Shown one piece after another: positions 8,316 through 16,002 of a DNA stretch of 64,000 nucleotides (positions are counted from its first letter, which is position 1; each line of letters begins with the position of its first letter). The DNA is taken from positions 248,001-312,000 of the forward strand of contig NZ_SOEE01000003.1 of NCBI RefSeq assembly GCF_004366035.1. The letters run 5' to 3'. The stretch comes from Cytobacillus oceanisediminis. Its GTDB lineage: Bacteria; Bacillota; Bacilli; Bacillales; Cytobacillaceae. Under the pieces are notes generated by a model. That model was not told where the DNA came from, searched no databases, and saw nothing but the letters and a program-made list of their open reading frames with translations. Position numbers and translations under genes: made by a program.

Positions 8316-8990
8316 ATGAAGCAAGGGAAAGTTCAGGCTAAATCAAGGGATTTCTTAAAGCAGAAGGAAAGCTGTATTGCAGATATCTATCCTTCACTGC
8401 AGCGTTATAGCCGGTTTCTTGCACAGAACCGCTGGGACGGGGACGATCTAGCCCATGAGGCAATCATCCGCGCATATAAAAGCTATTCGCCCGAGAAAGT
8501 TAATCAGGCTCTTTTGAAGAAGATTGTCTATAATTGCTGGATGGACACTCTTAGAAACAGAAAGCGGGAAAAGCTTCAAGAGGCGCCTGAACGGGAAATG
8601 AAGGAGTTCAGCCCTGATGGCGGAGAAGCAATCACCCATCTCCTTAATAGGCTGACATTAAAGCAGGCAGTTGTTTTTACGCTGAAGGAAGGGTTTCAAT
8701 ATCAAACAAAAGAGATTGCTGATATTCTTCGGACCACTGAATTTGCAGTGAAGTCCTCGCTGAACCGAGCACGGAAGCAGCTTCAGCAACCAGTAGAAGA
8801 TGAGACTGAGGCTTCTTTTGCAAATGAGGAAGAAGAAAAGTTATTTCATCTGCTGCAGCAATCAGTGGCTGCGGAAGACCCGTCCATCCTGATAAAAACA
8901 ATACCTTTCCTGCGATCCCTTGAAAGCCATGCCCAAAAGCCTGTACTGTCCGTTCCATCTTCTTCTAATACTCTCTGTATGGCGGCATAG
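8316..8990 (+). CDS. ECF-like sigma-70 family sigma factor
   Basis: About 224 residues. Region 2 lies near residues 30-90 (WDGDDLAHEAIIRAYKSY, then KIVYNCWMDTLRNRKRE). Region 4 lies near residues 120-160 (LTLKQAVVFTLKEGFQYQ, then TKEIADILRTTEFAVKSSLNRARKQL, the -35 recognition helix). A 60-residue acidic C-terminal extension has no sigma homology I recognise. The longest frame begins at GTG 8304, but AAGGAGTG overlaps that codon, so ATG 8316 is chosen. No anti-sigma gene is adjacent. The next gene, 26 bases downstream, is a ClpP paralogue, suggesting the two act in one regulatory unit. Confidence 0.85.
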   Translation: MKQGKVQAKSRDFLKQKESCIADIYPSLQRYSRFLAQNRWDGDDLAHEAIIRAYKSYSPEKVNQALLKKIVYNCWMDTLRNRKREKLQEAPEREMKEFSPDGGEAITHLLNRLTLKQAVVFTLKEGFQYQTKEIADILRTTEFAVKSSLNRARKQLQQPVEDETEASFANEEEEKLFHLLQQSVAAEDPSILIKTIPFLRSLESHAQKPVLSVPSSSNTLCMAA

Positions 8991-9016
8991 ATCCGCAATG
9001 AACAGGAGGGATACAG

Positions 9017-9598
9017 GTGACAGCAATACCATATGTCATTGAGCAGTCCAGCAAGGGAGAACGTTCCTATGATATTTACTCACGGCTGTTGAAAGACAGG
9101 ATTATCATGATAGGAGAAGAGATTAATGATGTGGTTGCCAATAGTGTGATTGCCCAGCTGCTGTTTCTTGCAGCTGAATCTCCTGAAAAGGATATCTCCC
9201 TTTATATTAATAGTCCAGGCGGGTCGACAACCGCAGGGTTTGCCATCTTTGACACGATTCAATATATAAAGCCTGATGTGAGAACGATTTGTACGGGAAT
9301 GGCCGCATCATTTGGTGCGATGCTTCTCCTTGCAGGAAAAAAAGGAAAACGCTACAGCCTTCCGAACAGCGAAATCATGATTCATCAGCCTCTTGGCGGA
9401 GCAAGAGGCCAGGCGACCGAAATCGAGATATCTGCAAAACGGATCATAAAACTTAGGGAGCATATTAATGGAATTATTGCAGAACGAACTGGTCAGCCTA
9501 TAGAAAAAGTAGCGCGGGACACGGACCGCGATTATTTCATGACTGCCGAAGAAGCAAAGGAATACGGGATTATCGATGAAATTATCTATAAAAGCTAG
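9017..9598 (+). CDS. clpP: ClpP-type ATP-dependent protease subunit
   Basis: A 193-residue serine protease subunit that forms barrel-shaped tetradecamers fed by Clp ATPases. The triad is intact at Ser98 (GMAASFGAM), His123 (MIHQPLGG) and Asp172 (DRDYF), the same numbering as B. subtilis ClpP. The oligomer and substrate motifs INSPGGS and YGIIDEII are present. The start is GTG after AGGAGGG. It follows a sigma factor gene with a 26-base gap and no Clp ATPase nearby. The context suggests a second, specialised ClpP rather than the housekeeping copy; several Bacillus species carry two. Confidence 0.93.
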   Translation: MTAIPYVIEQSSKGERSYDIYSRLLKDRIIMIGEEINDVVANSVIAQLLFLAAESPEKDISLYINSPGGSTTAGFAIFDTIQYIKPDVRTICTGMAASFGAMLLLAGKKGKRYSLPNSEIMIHQPLGGARGQATEIEISAKRIIKLREHINGIIAERTGQPIEKVARDTDRDYFMTAEEAKEYGIIDEIIYKS

Positions 9599-9606
9599 AA
9601 AAAAAG

Positions 9607-9634
9607 AAAAAGCAGCCGATGGAGGCTGCTTTTT
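9607..9634. terminator. Bidirectional terminator between clpP and the GntR gene
   Basis: AGCAGCC/GGCTGCT with a 6-base loop, A-run upstream and T-run downstream, serving both converging genes. Confidence 0.85.
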
Positions 9635-9642
9635 CCGTTTGA

Positions 9643-10302
9643 TCATTTTTCCTCGGAGTAGTACTCGTCAATTGCCCGAAGCCAGTTGACGCGTGCAATG
9701 TGCCCGGCTTTTTCTCTGTCTTTTTGTTCAAAAGCTTTTAATATATCTTCATGTTCTTCTATAGAGCGTTCTTTCAAAATAATTGTTTTATTGTAGTAAA
9801 GCCGCATGACATGAGCCTGAAGCATGGAAGCTGTATTCGAGATATAAGGATTCTGAGCCAGATCAATAATAATATTATGAAACTTCTCATCCTGCTTCAA
9901 AGCTGTGAAGGTATCTCCCGCAATTAGAGCTTTAGCGAATTTATGATTAATATCCCTAAGTATATTAATCGTTTCCTGGCTGATAACAGGAGCAGCCAAT
10001 TCTGCAGCCAGTGCCTGCAATACGCCTAATGGGGGCAGGATTTTACTAATATCTTCAGGATTAACTGAAGTGACCTGCGTTCCAACCCCGGGAAACATTT
10101 CGACGAACCCTTGAACATTCAGCAGCTGAAGAGCTTCCCTGATGGGGGTCCGGCTGACACCTAATGCTTTTGCAAGATCGGCATCATTCAATTTTTCTTT
10201 CGGCTGGAGTGTGCCGTCAATGATCCACTCCTGGATTTGGGAGAAGGCGCGATCCTTAGCTGACACACGGGTAGGTGATGAATAATTGGAGGGTATCGGC
10301 AT
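9643..10302 (-). CDS. GntR-family regulator, FadR subfamily
   Basis: A 219-residue repressor. The N-terminal winged helix spans residues 15-80, with the recognition region LAKALGVSRTPIREALQLL. The C-terminal all-helical FCD ligand domain carries spaced histidines (DEKFHNIIIDLA, LQAHVMRLYY, EEHEDILKAF), typical of metal-dependent small-acid binding. The longest frame starts at GTG 10314, but AAAGGTGG positions ATG 10302 correctly. It is divergent from brnQ and the shared intergenic region carries repeated TGCAATATAT-type half sites. It probably represses brnQ and itself in response to a branched-chain amino acid or derived acid. Confidence 0.88.
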   Translation of the reverse strand: MPIPSNYSSPTRVSAKDRAFSQIQEWIIDGTLQPKEKLNDADLAKALGVSRTPIREALQLLNVQGFVEMFPGVGTQVTSVNPEDISKILPPLGVLQALAAELAAPVISQETINILRDINHKFAKALIAGDTFTALKQDEKFHNIIIDLAQNPYISNTASMLQAHVMRLYYNKTIILKERSIEEHEDILKAFEQKDREKAGHIARVNWLRAIDEYYSEEK

Positions 10303-10400
10303 AGCTGTAACCACCTTTTCATTTCATGCAATTCATCTGTGAAATTAAAGTTATTTCCAGTAGTTTATAAATTTAGTATATAGAAGTATCTTGAAAAATT

Positions 10401-10487
10401 CAATATATCGCATAATTCGACAAAAACTTTTGTGCGATATATTGCATAAGTATTTTGAATATGTTATCTTGAGTTATGCAATATATT
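10401..10487. promoter_or_regulatory. Operator cluster between gntR and brnQ
   Basis: A perfect 12-bp inverted repeat has arms CAATATATCGCA (10401-10412) and TGCGATATATTG (10433-10444). The right arm lies in the near-palindrome TGCGATATATTGCA (10433-10446). A second perfect inverted repeat uses ATATTGCATAA (10439-10449) and TTATGCAATAT (10474-10484). The shared half site is TGCRATATAT. This is the expected layout for cooperative GntR binding. Confidence 0.6.
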
Positions 10488-10596
10488 ACTAGTGTACGAA
10501 AATAATAATGTTACAGCGCTATAATTTTTCGGAAAATTTAAATTTCACAAAATAAGATAATCATTTAAGACAGACAGATTAATAGGAGGAATTGAA

Positions 10597-11949
10597 ATGA
10601 CCAGCAAAATACCATTCTCATATATTGTGACAGTTGGTTTTATGTTATTTGCCTTATTTTTTGGGGCAGGAAACTTAATTTTCCCTGCGATGCTTGGCCA
10701 ATCGGCAGGAACGAATGTATGGTCAGCGAACGCTGGCTTCATCATCACAGGTGTAGGTTTGCCTCTTCTTGGTATACTGGCTTTGGGCTTCTCGGGAAAA
10801 AGTGATCTGCAATCACTGGCGAGCCGTGTCAATCCATTTTTCGGACTGGCCTTCACAGTGGCCCTGTACTTATCAATTGGACCGCTTTTTGCTATTCCGA
10901 GAACAGCTACAGTTTCATACGAAATCGGAATTAAACCTTATCTATCAGAAGGAAGCGGTTCAATCGGATTAATCGTATTTTCAGTTATTTTCTTTGGCAT
11001 TACCGTTTTTTTCTCTTTAAATTCTTCAAAGATTGTTGATATTGTAGGAAAATATTTAACACCGATTCTTCTAATTGTAATCGCGGTTTTAATCGGTGCT
11101 GCATTCTTCAATCCAATGGGTGCATTCCAGGCTCCGACTGAAGCCTATATGAATGGTGCATTCTTTAAAGGGTTCCAGGAAGGCTATCTGACAATGGATG
11201 CACTGGCAGCATTTGTATTCGGTATTATCGTTGTAAATGCTGTGAAGGAAAAAGGCGCAGTAACTAAGAAGGATATCATGGTATCCATTGCGAAGGCAGG
11301 TGTGATTGCTTCTGGTCTATTAGCAGTCATTTATACATCGCTGTCCTTTATTGGGGCTTCAAGTGTCAGCGGTCTTGGAGCATTGGATAATGGCGGTGCT
11401 GTTCTATCTGGTGCATCTTCCCATTACTTTGGCTCATTTGGTGCACTGCTCTTAAGTGTCATTGTTTTTGGAGCATGTTTGACAACCAGCATTGGCTTAA
11501 TTACAGCTTGTTCTTCATACTTCAATAAACTGATGCCAAAAGTTTCTTACAAAATGTTCGTGATTGTTTTATCTATATTCAGCGCCATTTTTGCCAACTT
11601 TGGCTTAAGCCAGCTTATCGCCATTTCCGTCCCTGTACTGGTGGGAATCTATCCATTGGCAATTGCATTGATGGCTCTTACTTTCCTGCATCCGATTTTT
11701 AAAGGCAAGAAAGAAGTTTATCAGGGAAGCATGCTTTTCACCTTTGTGGTAAGTTTGTTTGATGGTTTGAATGCAGCAGGTATTACGTTTGCACCAATCA
11801 ATGACCTATTCAGTGCAATCCTTCCTTTATATGATGTTGGGTTAGGCTGGATTGTCCCTGCTATTGCAGGTGGTCTGATCGGTCTGGCTGCTGCTGCAAT
11901 AAAGAATGACAGCCAATCAACTTCTGCTGATGCAAAAAAAGCAGCATAA
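10597..11949 (+). CDS. brnQ: Branched-chain amino acid:cation symporter
   Basis: A 450-residue, about 12-helix transporter of the LIVCS/BrnQ family that imports leucine, isoleucine and valine with Na+ or H+. The N-terminal signature ALFFGAGNLIFPAMLG is present, as is the second conserved stretch GPLFAIPRTATVSYEIG near residue 95. AGGAGG lies 8 bases before the ATG. It is monocistronic with a strong terminator. The divergent GntR gene and the half-site cluster in between indicate ligand-controlled expression. Full length for the family. Confidence 0.95.
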   Translation: MTSKIPFSYIVTVGFMLFALFFGAGNLIFPAMLGQSAGTNVWSANAGFIITGVGLPLLGILALGFSGKSDLQSLASRVNPFFGLAFTVALYLSIGPLFAIPRTATVSYEIGIKPYLSEGSGSIGLIVFSVIFFGITVFFSLNSSKIVDIVGKYLTPILLIVIAVLIGAAFFNPMGAFQAPTEAYMNGAFFKGFQEGYLTMDALAAFVFGIIVVNAVKEKGAVTKKDIMVSIAKAGVIASGLLAVIYTSLSFIGASSVSGLGALDNGGAVLSGASSHYFGSFGALLLSVIVFGACLTTSIGLITACSSYFNKLMPKVSYKMFVIVLSIFSAIFANFGLSQLIAISVPVLVGIYPLAIALMALTFLHPIFKGKKEVYQGSMLFTFVVSLFDGLNAAGITFAPINDLFSAILPLYDVGLGWIVPAIAGGLIGLAAAAIKNDSQSTSADAKKAA

Positions 11950-11958
11950 TGATTAGAG

Positions 11959-11986
11959 CCTCCAGTTTAATACTGGAGGTTTTTTT
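11959..11986 (+). terminator. Intrinsic terminator after brnQ
   Basis: A perfect 8-bp stem CCTCCAGT/ACTGGAGG, 5-base loop, seven T residues. Confidence 0.95.
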
Positions 11987-12004
11987 GATGAATGAATATA
12001 GTTT

Positions 12005-12049
12005 AATTACGAATATTAAATAGTTAATATGAACTAAATGTTCGTATTT
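12005..12049. promoter_or_regulatory. Pair of inverted PurBox-like sites (PurR operator)
   Basis: AATTACGAATATT (12005-12017) and, on the other strand, AAATACGAACATT (12037-12049) match the Bacillus PurBox AWWWCCGAACWWT at 11 and 12 of 13 positions. Counted as 14-mers they are inverted and 17 bases apart, the spacing known for B. subtilis PurR. They end just before the -35 of the promoter at 12053. Confidence 0.65.
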
Positions 12050-12052
12050 GGG

Positions 12053-12081
12053 TTGAAAATCCACGTGCTATTTGTTATATT
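12053..12081 (+). promoter_or_regulatory. Sigma-A promoter of the nucleosidase gene
   Basis: TTGAAA, a 17-base spacer and TATATT. The predicted start lies near 12088, so the transcript leader contains the whole riboswitch. Confidence 0.7.
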
Positions 12082-12105
12082 TTTATTGTAATCTTATAAA
12101 TTTCA

Positions 12106-12178
12106 TCACTCGTATATGCTCGGTAATATGGTCTGAGTGTTTCTACCTGGTTCCCAATGAAAGAACCGGACTACGGGT
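12106..12178 (+). ncRNA. Guanine-type purine riboswitch aptamer
   Basis: A three-way junction of the xpt type. P1 pairs ACTCGTA (12108-12114) with TACGGGT near 12172-12178. P2 carries the conserved loop TAATATGG. The junction TTTCTACC follows, and P3 pairs GGTTC with GAACC. The specificity position lies in CCGGACTACGGG and is a C, which selects guanine or hypoxanthine rather than adenine. A terminator follows, giving an OFF switch. Confidence 0.9.
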
Positions 12179-12227
12179 TAAAGTATAGGAATGGCCGCAA
12201 TCTTTATTGCAGCTGCTTTAACTCTAT

Positions 12228-12270
12228 GGTCTGGAAGGTAGAAATCATTCTGCTTTTACAGGCCTTTTTC
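12228..12270 (+). terminator. Riboswitch-controlled terminator
   Basis: An outer stem GGTCTG/CAGGCC and an inner stem AAGGTAGAA/TTCTGCTTT close on the loop ATCA, followed by five T residues. It lies about 50 bases before the start codon, as expected for the expression platform. Confidence 0.85.
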
Positions 12271-12322
12271 TATGGTTAGAACTTCGAGTGTATCAGACAT
12301 CAAGAAAAGGGGAGAACGTACT

Positions 12323-13192
12323 ATGAAAAAGAAATTAACTTCACTCGCTGCGATTGCAGCACTGTCTGCAGCGATGCTTGCAGGATGCTCTTCGGCTGCA
12401 AAATTAGAAACGAAGGCTGAGGGGGCCCAAAAGCCAATTCTTATCCAGGGACCAATGCCGATCGAGGCCGAAAAGTTTGCTGAACGATTAGATAAAGTCA
12501 AAGTTGAAAAATCAGGGAACTTTGTCTTTTATAAAGGAAAGCTGGACAAGTACCCGGTTATCGTTGCTAAAACCGGAAAAGGGATGGAAAATACGGCGGC
12601 TGCCACAGCAATTGCCATTGAAAAGTATGATCCAGCCGCCATCATCAATCAGGGGACTTCAGGCGGCCATGATCCAAGCCTGAATGTGTATGATATCGTT
12701 TTAGGAGAAAGAACAGTCAATATCGGATCATTGAAGACTGGCCATTTGGAAGAAGGGGAAGGGATTGAACCAACCAATTGGATCCCAATGGACCTGATGG
12801 CTTCTGAGGGAAGTGCCGGTGAAGACCCTGATGCAGAAAAGATTCGTTATTATGATGGAGATGAAAATCTTCTTGCTGCTGCCAATGCAGTAAAAGATAA
12901 GCACAAGAAGGGCAAGGTAGTCGAGGGGACAATCGGTTCAGCGGACCTATGGAATAACGAAGTTGACCGCATCAATTGGTTCCACGAAAACTACGGAACA
13001 TCGGTAGAAGAAATGGAAGGCGCTGCAGCCGCGCAGATTGCCGGAGCATACGATGTTCCATTCCTGGGAATTCGTATTCTTTCTAATAACAAAACAAACG
13101 GGGGCCAATACGATCCCAACACTGCTGCTGCAAACCAGGATTACGTATATGAAGTCGTAAAACAGTATATTTCAGAGATAAAAGGAAAATAA
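12323..13192 (+). CDS. Nucleosidase/nucleoside phosphorylase-family lipoprotein
   Basis: A 289-residue exported protein of the PNP_UDP_1 (MTA/SAH nucleosidase) fold. The lipobox LAGC at residues 19-22 anchors it outside the cell. The mature domain carries GKGMENTAAATAIAIEKYDP and NQGTSGGHDP (ribose/phosphate-side loop). The nucleosidase signature VEEMEGAAAAQIA is followed by PFLGIRILSNN. GSADLWN stands where the catalytic aspartate loop is expected. AAAGGGGAG sets the start at 12323; the upstream ATG lies in the terminator tail. A PurBox pair and a guanine riboswitch control it, pointing to cleavage of external nucleosides for base salvage. The exact substrate is unknown. Confidence 0.85.
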   Translation: MKKKLTSLAAIAALSAAMLAGCSSAAKLETKAEGAQKPILIQGPMPIEAEKFAERLDKVKVEKSGNFVFYKGKLDKYPVIVAKTGKGMENTAAATAIAIEKYDPAAIINQGTSGGHDPSLNVYDIVLGERTVNIGSLKTGHLEEGEGIEPTNWIPMDLMASEGSAGEDPDAEKIRYYDGDENLLAAANAVKDKHKKGKVVEGTIGSADLWNNEVDRINWFHENYGTSVEEMEGAAAAQIAGAYDVPFLGIRILSNNKTNGGQYDPNTAAANQDYVYEVVKQYISEIKGK

Positions 13193-13218
13193 ATTGGCTA
13201 TATAACAGGTGAAGGACG

Positions 13219-13462
13219 AATCCGAGAGAATGAGTCCGAAGATGGAGCAACTTAGGACAGGGTAATGATAAGTCCGAGGAATTGAGTCCGAAGTCGAGGC
13301 ACGTTCGGACAGAAGAAGCAAGATTCTGAGAGAATGAGTCCGAAGACGGAGCAACTTCGGACAGAGTAAGGATAAATCCGAGGAAATGAGTCCGAAGTCG
13401 AGGCACCTTCAGACAGAAGATTCGAGAATCCAAAAAATGAGTCCGAGCTCGCCAGTCCAAAT
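13219..13462. repeat. Intergenic repeat array, two 104-bp tandem copies (tccgaag family)
   Basis: The array alternates a 51-bp A unit and a 53-bp B unit: A1 13219-13269, B1 13270-13322, A2 13323-13373, B2 13374-13426, then a degenerate fragment to about 13462. Both units share the core gagtccgaag followed by a gcaac/gcacc-ttcggacag block. A1B1 and A2B2 are each exactly 104 bp. Related units occur at about 25.5 and 57.9 kb. No coding role is seen; the reverse-strand open frame here is an artefact of the repeats. Confidence 0.8.
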
Positions 13463-13491
13463 AGGAATAACCACGATCAAAGATATAACGC

Positions 13492-13526
13492 AAAAAAGAG
13501 TCTTCCAAAAAGGGAGACTCTTTTTT
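13492..13526. terminator. Bidirectional terminator
   Basis: AAAAAAGAGTCT and AGACTCTTTTTT form a perfect 12-bp stem with an 11-base loop, between the converging nucleosidase and HxlR genes. Confidence 0.9.
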
Positions 13527-13542
13527 GATATTCATATATAAA

Positions 13543-13854
13543 TTAAGCCTCTAACCAGTTCTGCGACCATTTTTCTATTTCTTTCATCAGCGGCTCCATG
13601 GCAAGGCCTTTTTCTGTCAGGGAATATTCGATTCTTACAGGAGTTTCAGGGTAAACCTCGCGTTTTACGACCCCCTCATTCTCCAGGTCCTTTAACCTGT
13701 CTGAAAGAACTTTGCCGCTTATCCCTATAGAGGATTCTATACTGCAGAACCGCTGTGGCCCGTTGAGCAATTGATAAATGATCAATCCGGTCCAGCGCTG
13801 GCTCAATATGCCGATGGCTTTTTCAAATCTTGGACAAATTAGCGACTTTTCCAT
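13543..13854 (-). CDS. HxlR/DUF24 redox-type regulator (CatR/YodB-like)
   Basis: A 103-residue winged-helix regulator of the HxlR (DUF24) family. The sequence begins MEKSLICPRFEKAIGILSQRW, placing a cysteine at position 7, equivalent to the N-terminal quinone/diamide-sensing cysteine of YodB and CatR. A second cysteine is at 37. The DNA-binding core SIGISGKVLSDRLKDLENEGVVKREVY and wing are complete. AAGGAG supports ATG 13854 rather than the GTG upstream. It is divergent from catD-catE, the classic CatR targets, so it probably represses that operon until its cysteine is oxidised or alkylated. Confidence 0.88.
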   Translation of the reverse strand: MEKSLICPRFEKAIGILSQRWTGLIIYQLLNGPQRFCSIESSIGISGKVLSDRLKDLENEGVVKREVYPETPVRIEYSLTEKGLAMEPLMKEIEKWSQNWLEA

Positions 13855-13925
13855 TAGTATCACTCCTTGTTTTTATTATAATCATAAACCGAAAATAATT
13901 AAATCACTAAATATAAAATAATTAC

Positions 13926-13971
13926 TTGACGTAACTTTATATTGATAATATACTAACTTACATAAAGTAAG
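13926..13971 (+). promoter_or_regulatory. Promoter and operator of the catDE-like operon
   Basis: TTGACG (13926-13931), a 17-base spacer and TATACT (13949-13954) form a strong promoter. The palindrome CTTAC-ATAAA-GTAAG (13957-13971) overlaps the expected transcription start, a good place for a repressor such as the divergent HxlR protein. Confidence 0.65.
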
Positions 13972-14000
13972 CAACTAACATTAAATTCAAGGAGGAAAAC

Positions 14001-14405
14001 ATGAACAAAAACGAATTAGGACATTTCATTCTGCGAGTAATTTTAGGATTTATTTTCTTTATTCATGGATTATCAAAATTTCAGGGAGGCATAAGCAATA
14101 CTGCCGGTTTCTTCGATAGTATCGGTATTCCTGGTTTTATGGCTTATGCCGTTGGCGTAATCGAGCTGGCAGGAGGCATAGCACTTATTTTGGGAATTGG
14201 CACTAAAATGGTTTCAGTACTATTTGCCTTCATCATGCTGGGAGCAATCTTTACTGCTAAGCTGCCCGCTGGCCTGCTGGGGAACGGCCAAATGGCGGGA
14301 TATGAATTAGATTTAATCCTGCTGGCTGCATCGATCTATTTTGTATTAGCTAAGGAATCATCACTGTCTCTTGGGAGCAAATTAACACAATCAAAGCCAA
14401 ACTAA
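14001..14405 (+). CDS. catD: DoxX-family membrane protein (CatD-like)
   Basis: A 134-residue protein with four hydrophobic helices and the DoxX signature LRVILGFIFFIHGLSKFQGG at the N-terminus, followed by GVIELAGGIALILGIGTK. CatD in B. subtilis is co-transcribed with CatE and needed for resistance to catechol and quinones; DoxX proteins are thought to support membrane redox reactions. AAGGAGG lies 8 bases before the ATG. It is the first gene of a three-gene unit facing a DUF24 regulator. Confidence 0.85.
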   Translation: MNKNELGHFILRVILGFIFFIHGLSKFQGGISNTAGFFDSIGIPGFMAYAVGVIELAGGIALILGIGTKMVSVLFAFIMLGAIFTAKLPAGLLGNGQMAGYELDLILLAASIYFVLAKESSLSLGSKLTQSKPN

Positions 14406-14422
14406 TGAGAGGGGAAATTTAC

Positions 14423-15271
14423 ATGAACTTTCATCAGAAACCGATTACCTTTGTAGCTCAGGTCAACCTGAAGGTACAGGATCTTGAACGGTCACTGGCA
14501 TTCTATAAAGAAGTAATTGGATTTAAAGTGTTAACAAAAACTGACAGAATTGCCCAGCTTACTGCAGATGGCACTAGCGCCTTACTGACCATCGAACAGC
14601 CGGAAAATGTTGAACCTGCAATGGGAAGAACAACAGGTTTGTATCATTTCGCCCTGCTCCTCCCACAGCGTTCTGATCTGGCTAATATAGTGCGGCATTT
14701 CATCGAGATTGGTCTGCAGTTTGGTTCGTCAGACCATCTTGTCAGCGAAGCACTCTACCTGTCAGATCCGGATGGCAATGGGATAGAAATCTATACTGAC
14801 CGTAACCCTTCCGAATGGACATGGAGAAACGGGGAAGTAAATATGACAGTTGATCCCCTGGACTTCCCTGACCTGCTGTCAAATGGGCAGCAGCAGTCCT
14901 GGAAAGGCCTGCCCGGCGGTACGGTCATGGGGCATATTCATTTGCATGTGGCAGAACTGGCAAATACCGAGACGTTTTACACAGAGGGGCTGGGATTTGA
15001 AGCAGTCTGCCGATATGGCACACAGGCATTGTTCATTTCGAGCGGAAAATATCACCACCATATTGGTTTGAATACATGGAATGGAGTAGGAGCCCCGCAG
15101 CCTGCAGCGAATAGTGCTGGGCTACAATCCTTCAAGCTCATTTTTGAAAATGAAGCAGCCAGAGATCAGGCAGTGGAAAATTTGAAAAAGATAGGTGCGG
15201 ATTCAGCAATTGAGAATAATCAGGTGATTACTAAAGACCCTTCGGGGAATCGAATTGTTTTAGGATTTTAA
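14423..15271 (+). CDS. catE: VOC-family extradiol dioxygenase (CatE-like)
   Basis: A 282-residue protein of two vicinal-oxygen-chelate modules, the size and layout of catechol-2,3-dioxygenase CatE. The first module shows VNLKVQDLERSLAFYKEVIGF and DPDGNGIEIYTDR. The second shows VMGHIHLHVAELANTETFY and YHHHIGLNTW, giving metal-binding histidines, and ends DPSGNRIVLGF. It should open catechol rings with Fe(II) and O2. The frame could start at ATG 14405, overlapping the catD stop, but AGAGGGGA positions ATG 14423. It is the middle gene of the operon. Confidence 0.88.
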   Translation: MNFHQKPITFVAQVNLKVQDLERSLAFYKEVIGFKVLTKTDRIAQLTADGTSALLTIEQPENVEPAMGRTTGLYHFALLLPQRSDLANIVRHFIEIGLQFGSSDHLVSEALYLSDPDGNGIEIYTDRNPSEWTWRNGEVNMTVDPLDFPDLLSNGQQQSWKGLPGGTVMGHIHLHVAELANTETFYTEGLGFEAVCRYGTQALFISSGKYHHHIGLNTWNGVGAPQPAANSAGLQSFKLIFENEAARDQAVENLKKIGADSAIENNQVITKDPSGNRIVLGF

Positions 15272-15294
15272 ATTATCATCAGGTGGTGTGAATC

Positions 15295-15885
15295 ATGGGT
15301 TTTTTTAATCAATTATTTGGAAGAAAATCTAAGGAGGAACAAACAATGAGCGAGAAATTAAATATTGGGATTATCTTAGGAAGCACACGTCAGGGGAGAG
15401 TTAGCCCTCAGGTTGGATCATGGGTAAAAGAAATTGCCGATAAACGCGGGGATGCCAATTATGAGATTGTAGATATCGCTGATTTCAAATTGCCATTCTT
15501 AGGAGAAGCTGATTCACCAGGAATTGCTTCATGGAATGAGAAGCTTAACAGTCTGGATGGATTCATATTCATCGTTCAAGAGTACAACCACAGTATTACA
15601 GGGGCATTAAAAAATGCACTTGATCTAGCACGTGACCCTTGGAACAATAAAGCTGCAGGAATTGTAAGCTATGGTTCAACTGGCGGTGCGAGAGCTGCTG
15701 AACATCTGCGCGGAATCATGGGTGAATTGATGATCGCTGATGTGAGAGTGCATCCAACATTGTCTTTATTTACTGATTTTGAAAATGGTACAGTATTTAA
15801 ACCTCAAGATCTTCATCTCGATAATGTGAACGCAATGATTGACCAAGTGATATCCTGGAGCGGTGCATTAAAAACTATTAGATAG
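15295..15885 (+). CDS. NAD(P)H-dependent FMN reductase / quinone reductase-like flavoprotein
   Basis: A 196-residue flavodoxin-fold protein of the FMN_red family. The phosphate loop GSTRQGRVS follows the first strand, and YNHSITGALKNALDLA and SYGSTGGARAAEHLR are the other flavin and dimer motifs. Two starts are credible. ATG 15295 has AGGTGG 8 bases before it and adds a 17-residue amphipathic, charged leader (GFFNQLFGRKSKEEQ). ATG 15346 has AAGGAGG 8 bases before it and gives the usual family start. It is third in the catD-catE unit, so it probably reduces quinones that the dioxygenase does not remove. Confidence 0.85.
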   Translation: MGFFNQLFGRKSKEEQTMSEKLNIGIILGSTRQGRVSPQVGSWVKEIADKRGDANYEIVDIADFKLPFLGEADSPGIASWNEKLNSLDGFIFIVQEYNHSITGALKNALDLARDPWNNKAAGIVSYGSTGGARAAEHLRGIMGELMIADVRVHPTLSLFTDFENGTVFKPQDLHLDNVNAMIDQVISWSGALKTIR

Positions 15886-15892
15886 AGTATAA

Positions 15893-15920
15893 GCAGAACC
15901 CTCGAGGTTCTGCTTTTTTT
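15893..15920 (+). terminator. Intrinsic terminator of the catDE operon
   Basis: A perfect 8-bp stem GCAGAACC/GGTTCTGC, 5-base loop, seven T residues. Confidence 0.95.
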
Positions 15921-16002
15921 ATCTTATTCTGAATAGTGGTTTTTAGTGTGGATCAAAAGGAAATAACTAAAGTAACAAAACAAAATGGAAGGGGTGAACT
16001 TG

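Noticed and set aside
12272..12322. Upstream start of the nucleosidase frame
   Set aside because: That ATG lies directly in the riboswitch terminator tail and has no Shine-Dalgarno; the signal peptide starts at 12323.
13219..13462. Possible CRISPR array
   Set aside because: Units are about 52 bp with no unique spacers of constant length, and no cas genes are present.
13083..13535. Long reverse-strand open frame over the repeat array
   Set aside because: It consists of the tccgaag repeats read in one frame, has no ribosome binding site, and the units vary without regard to codons.
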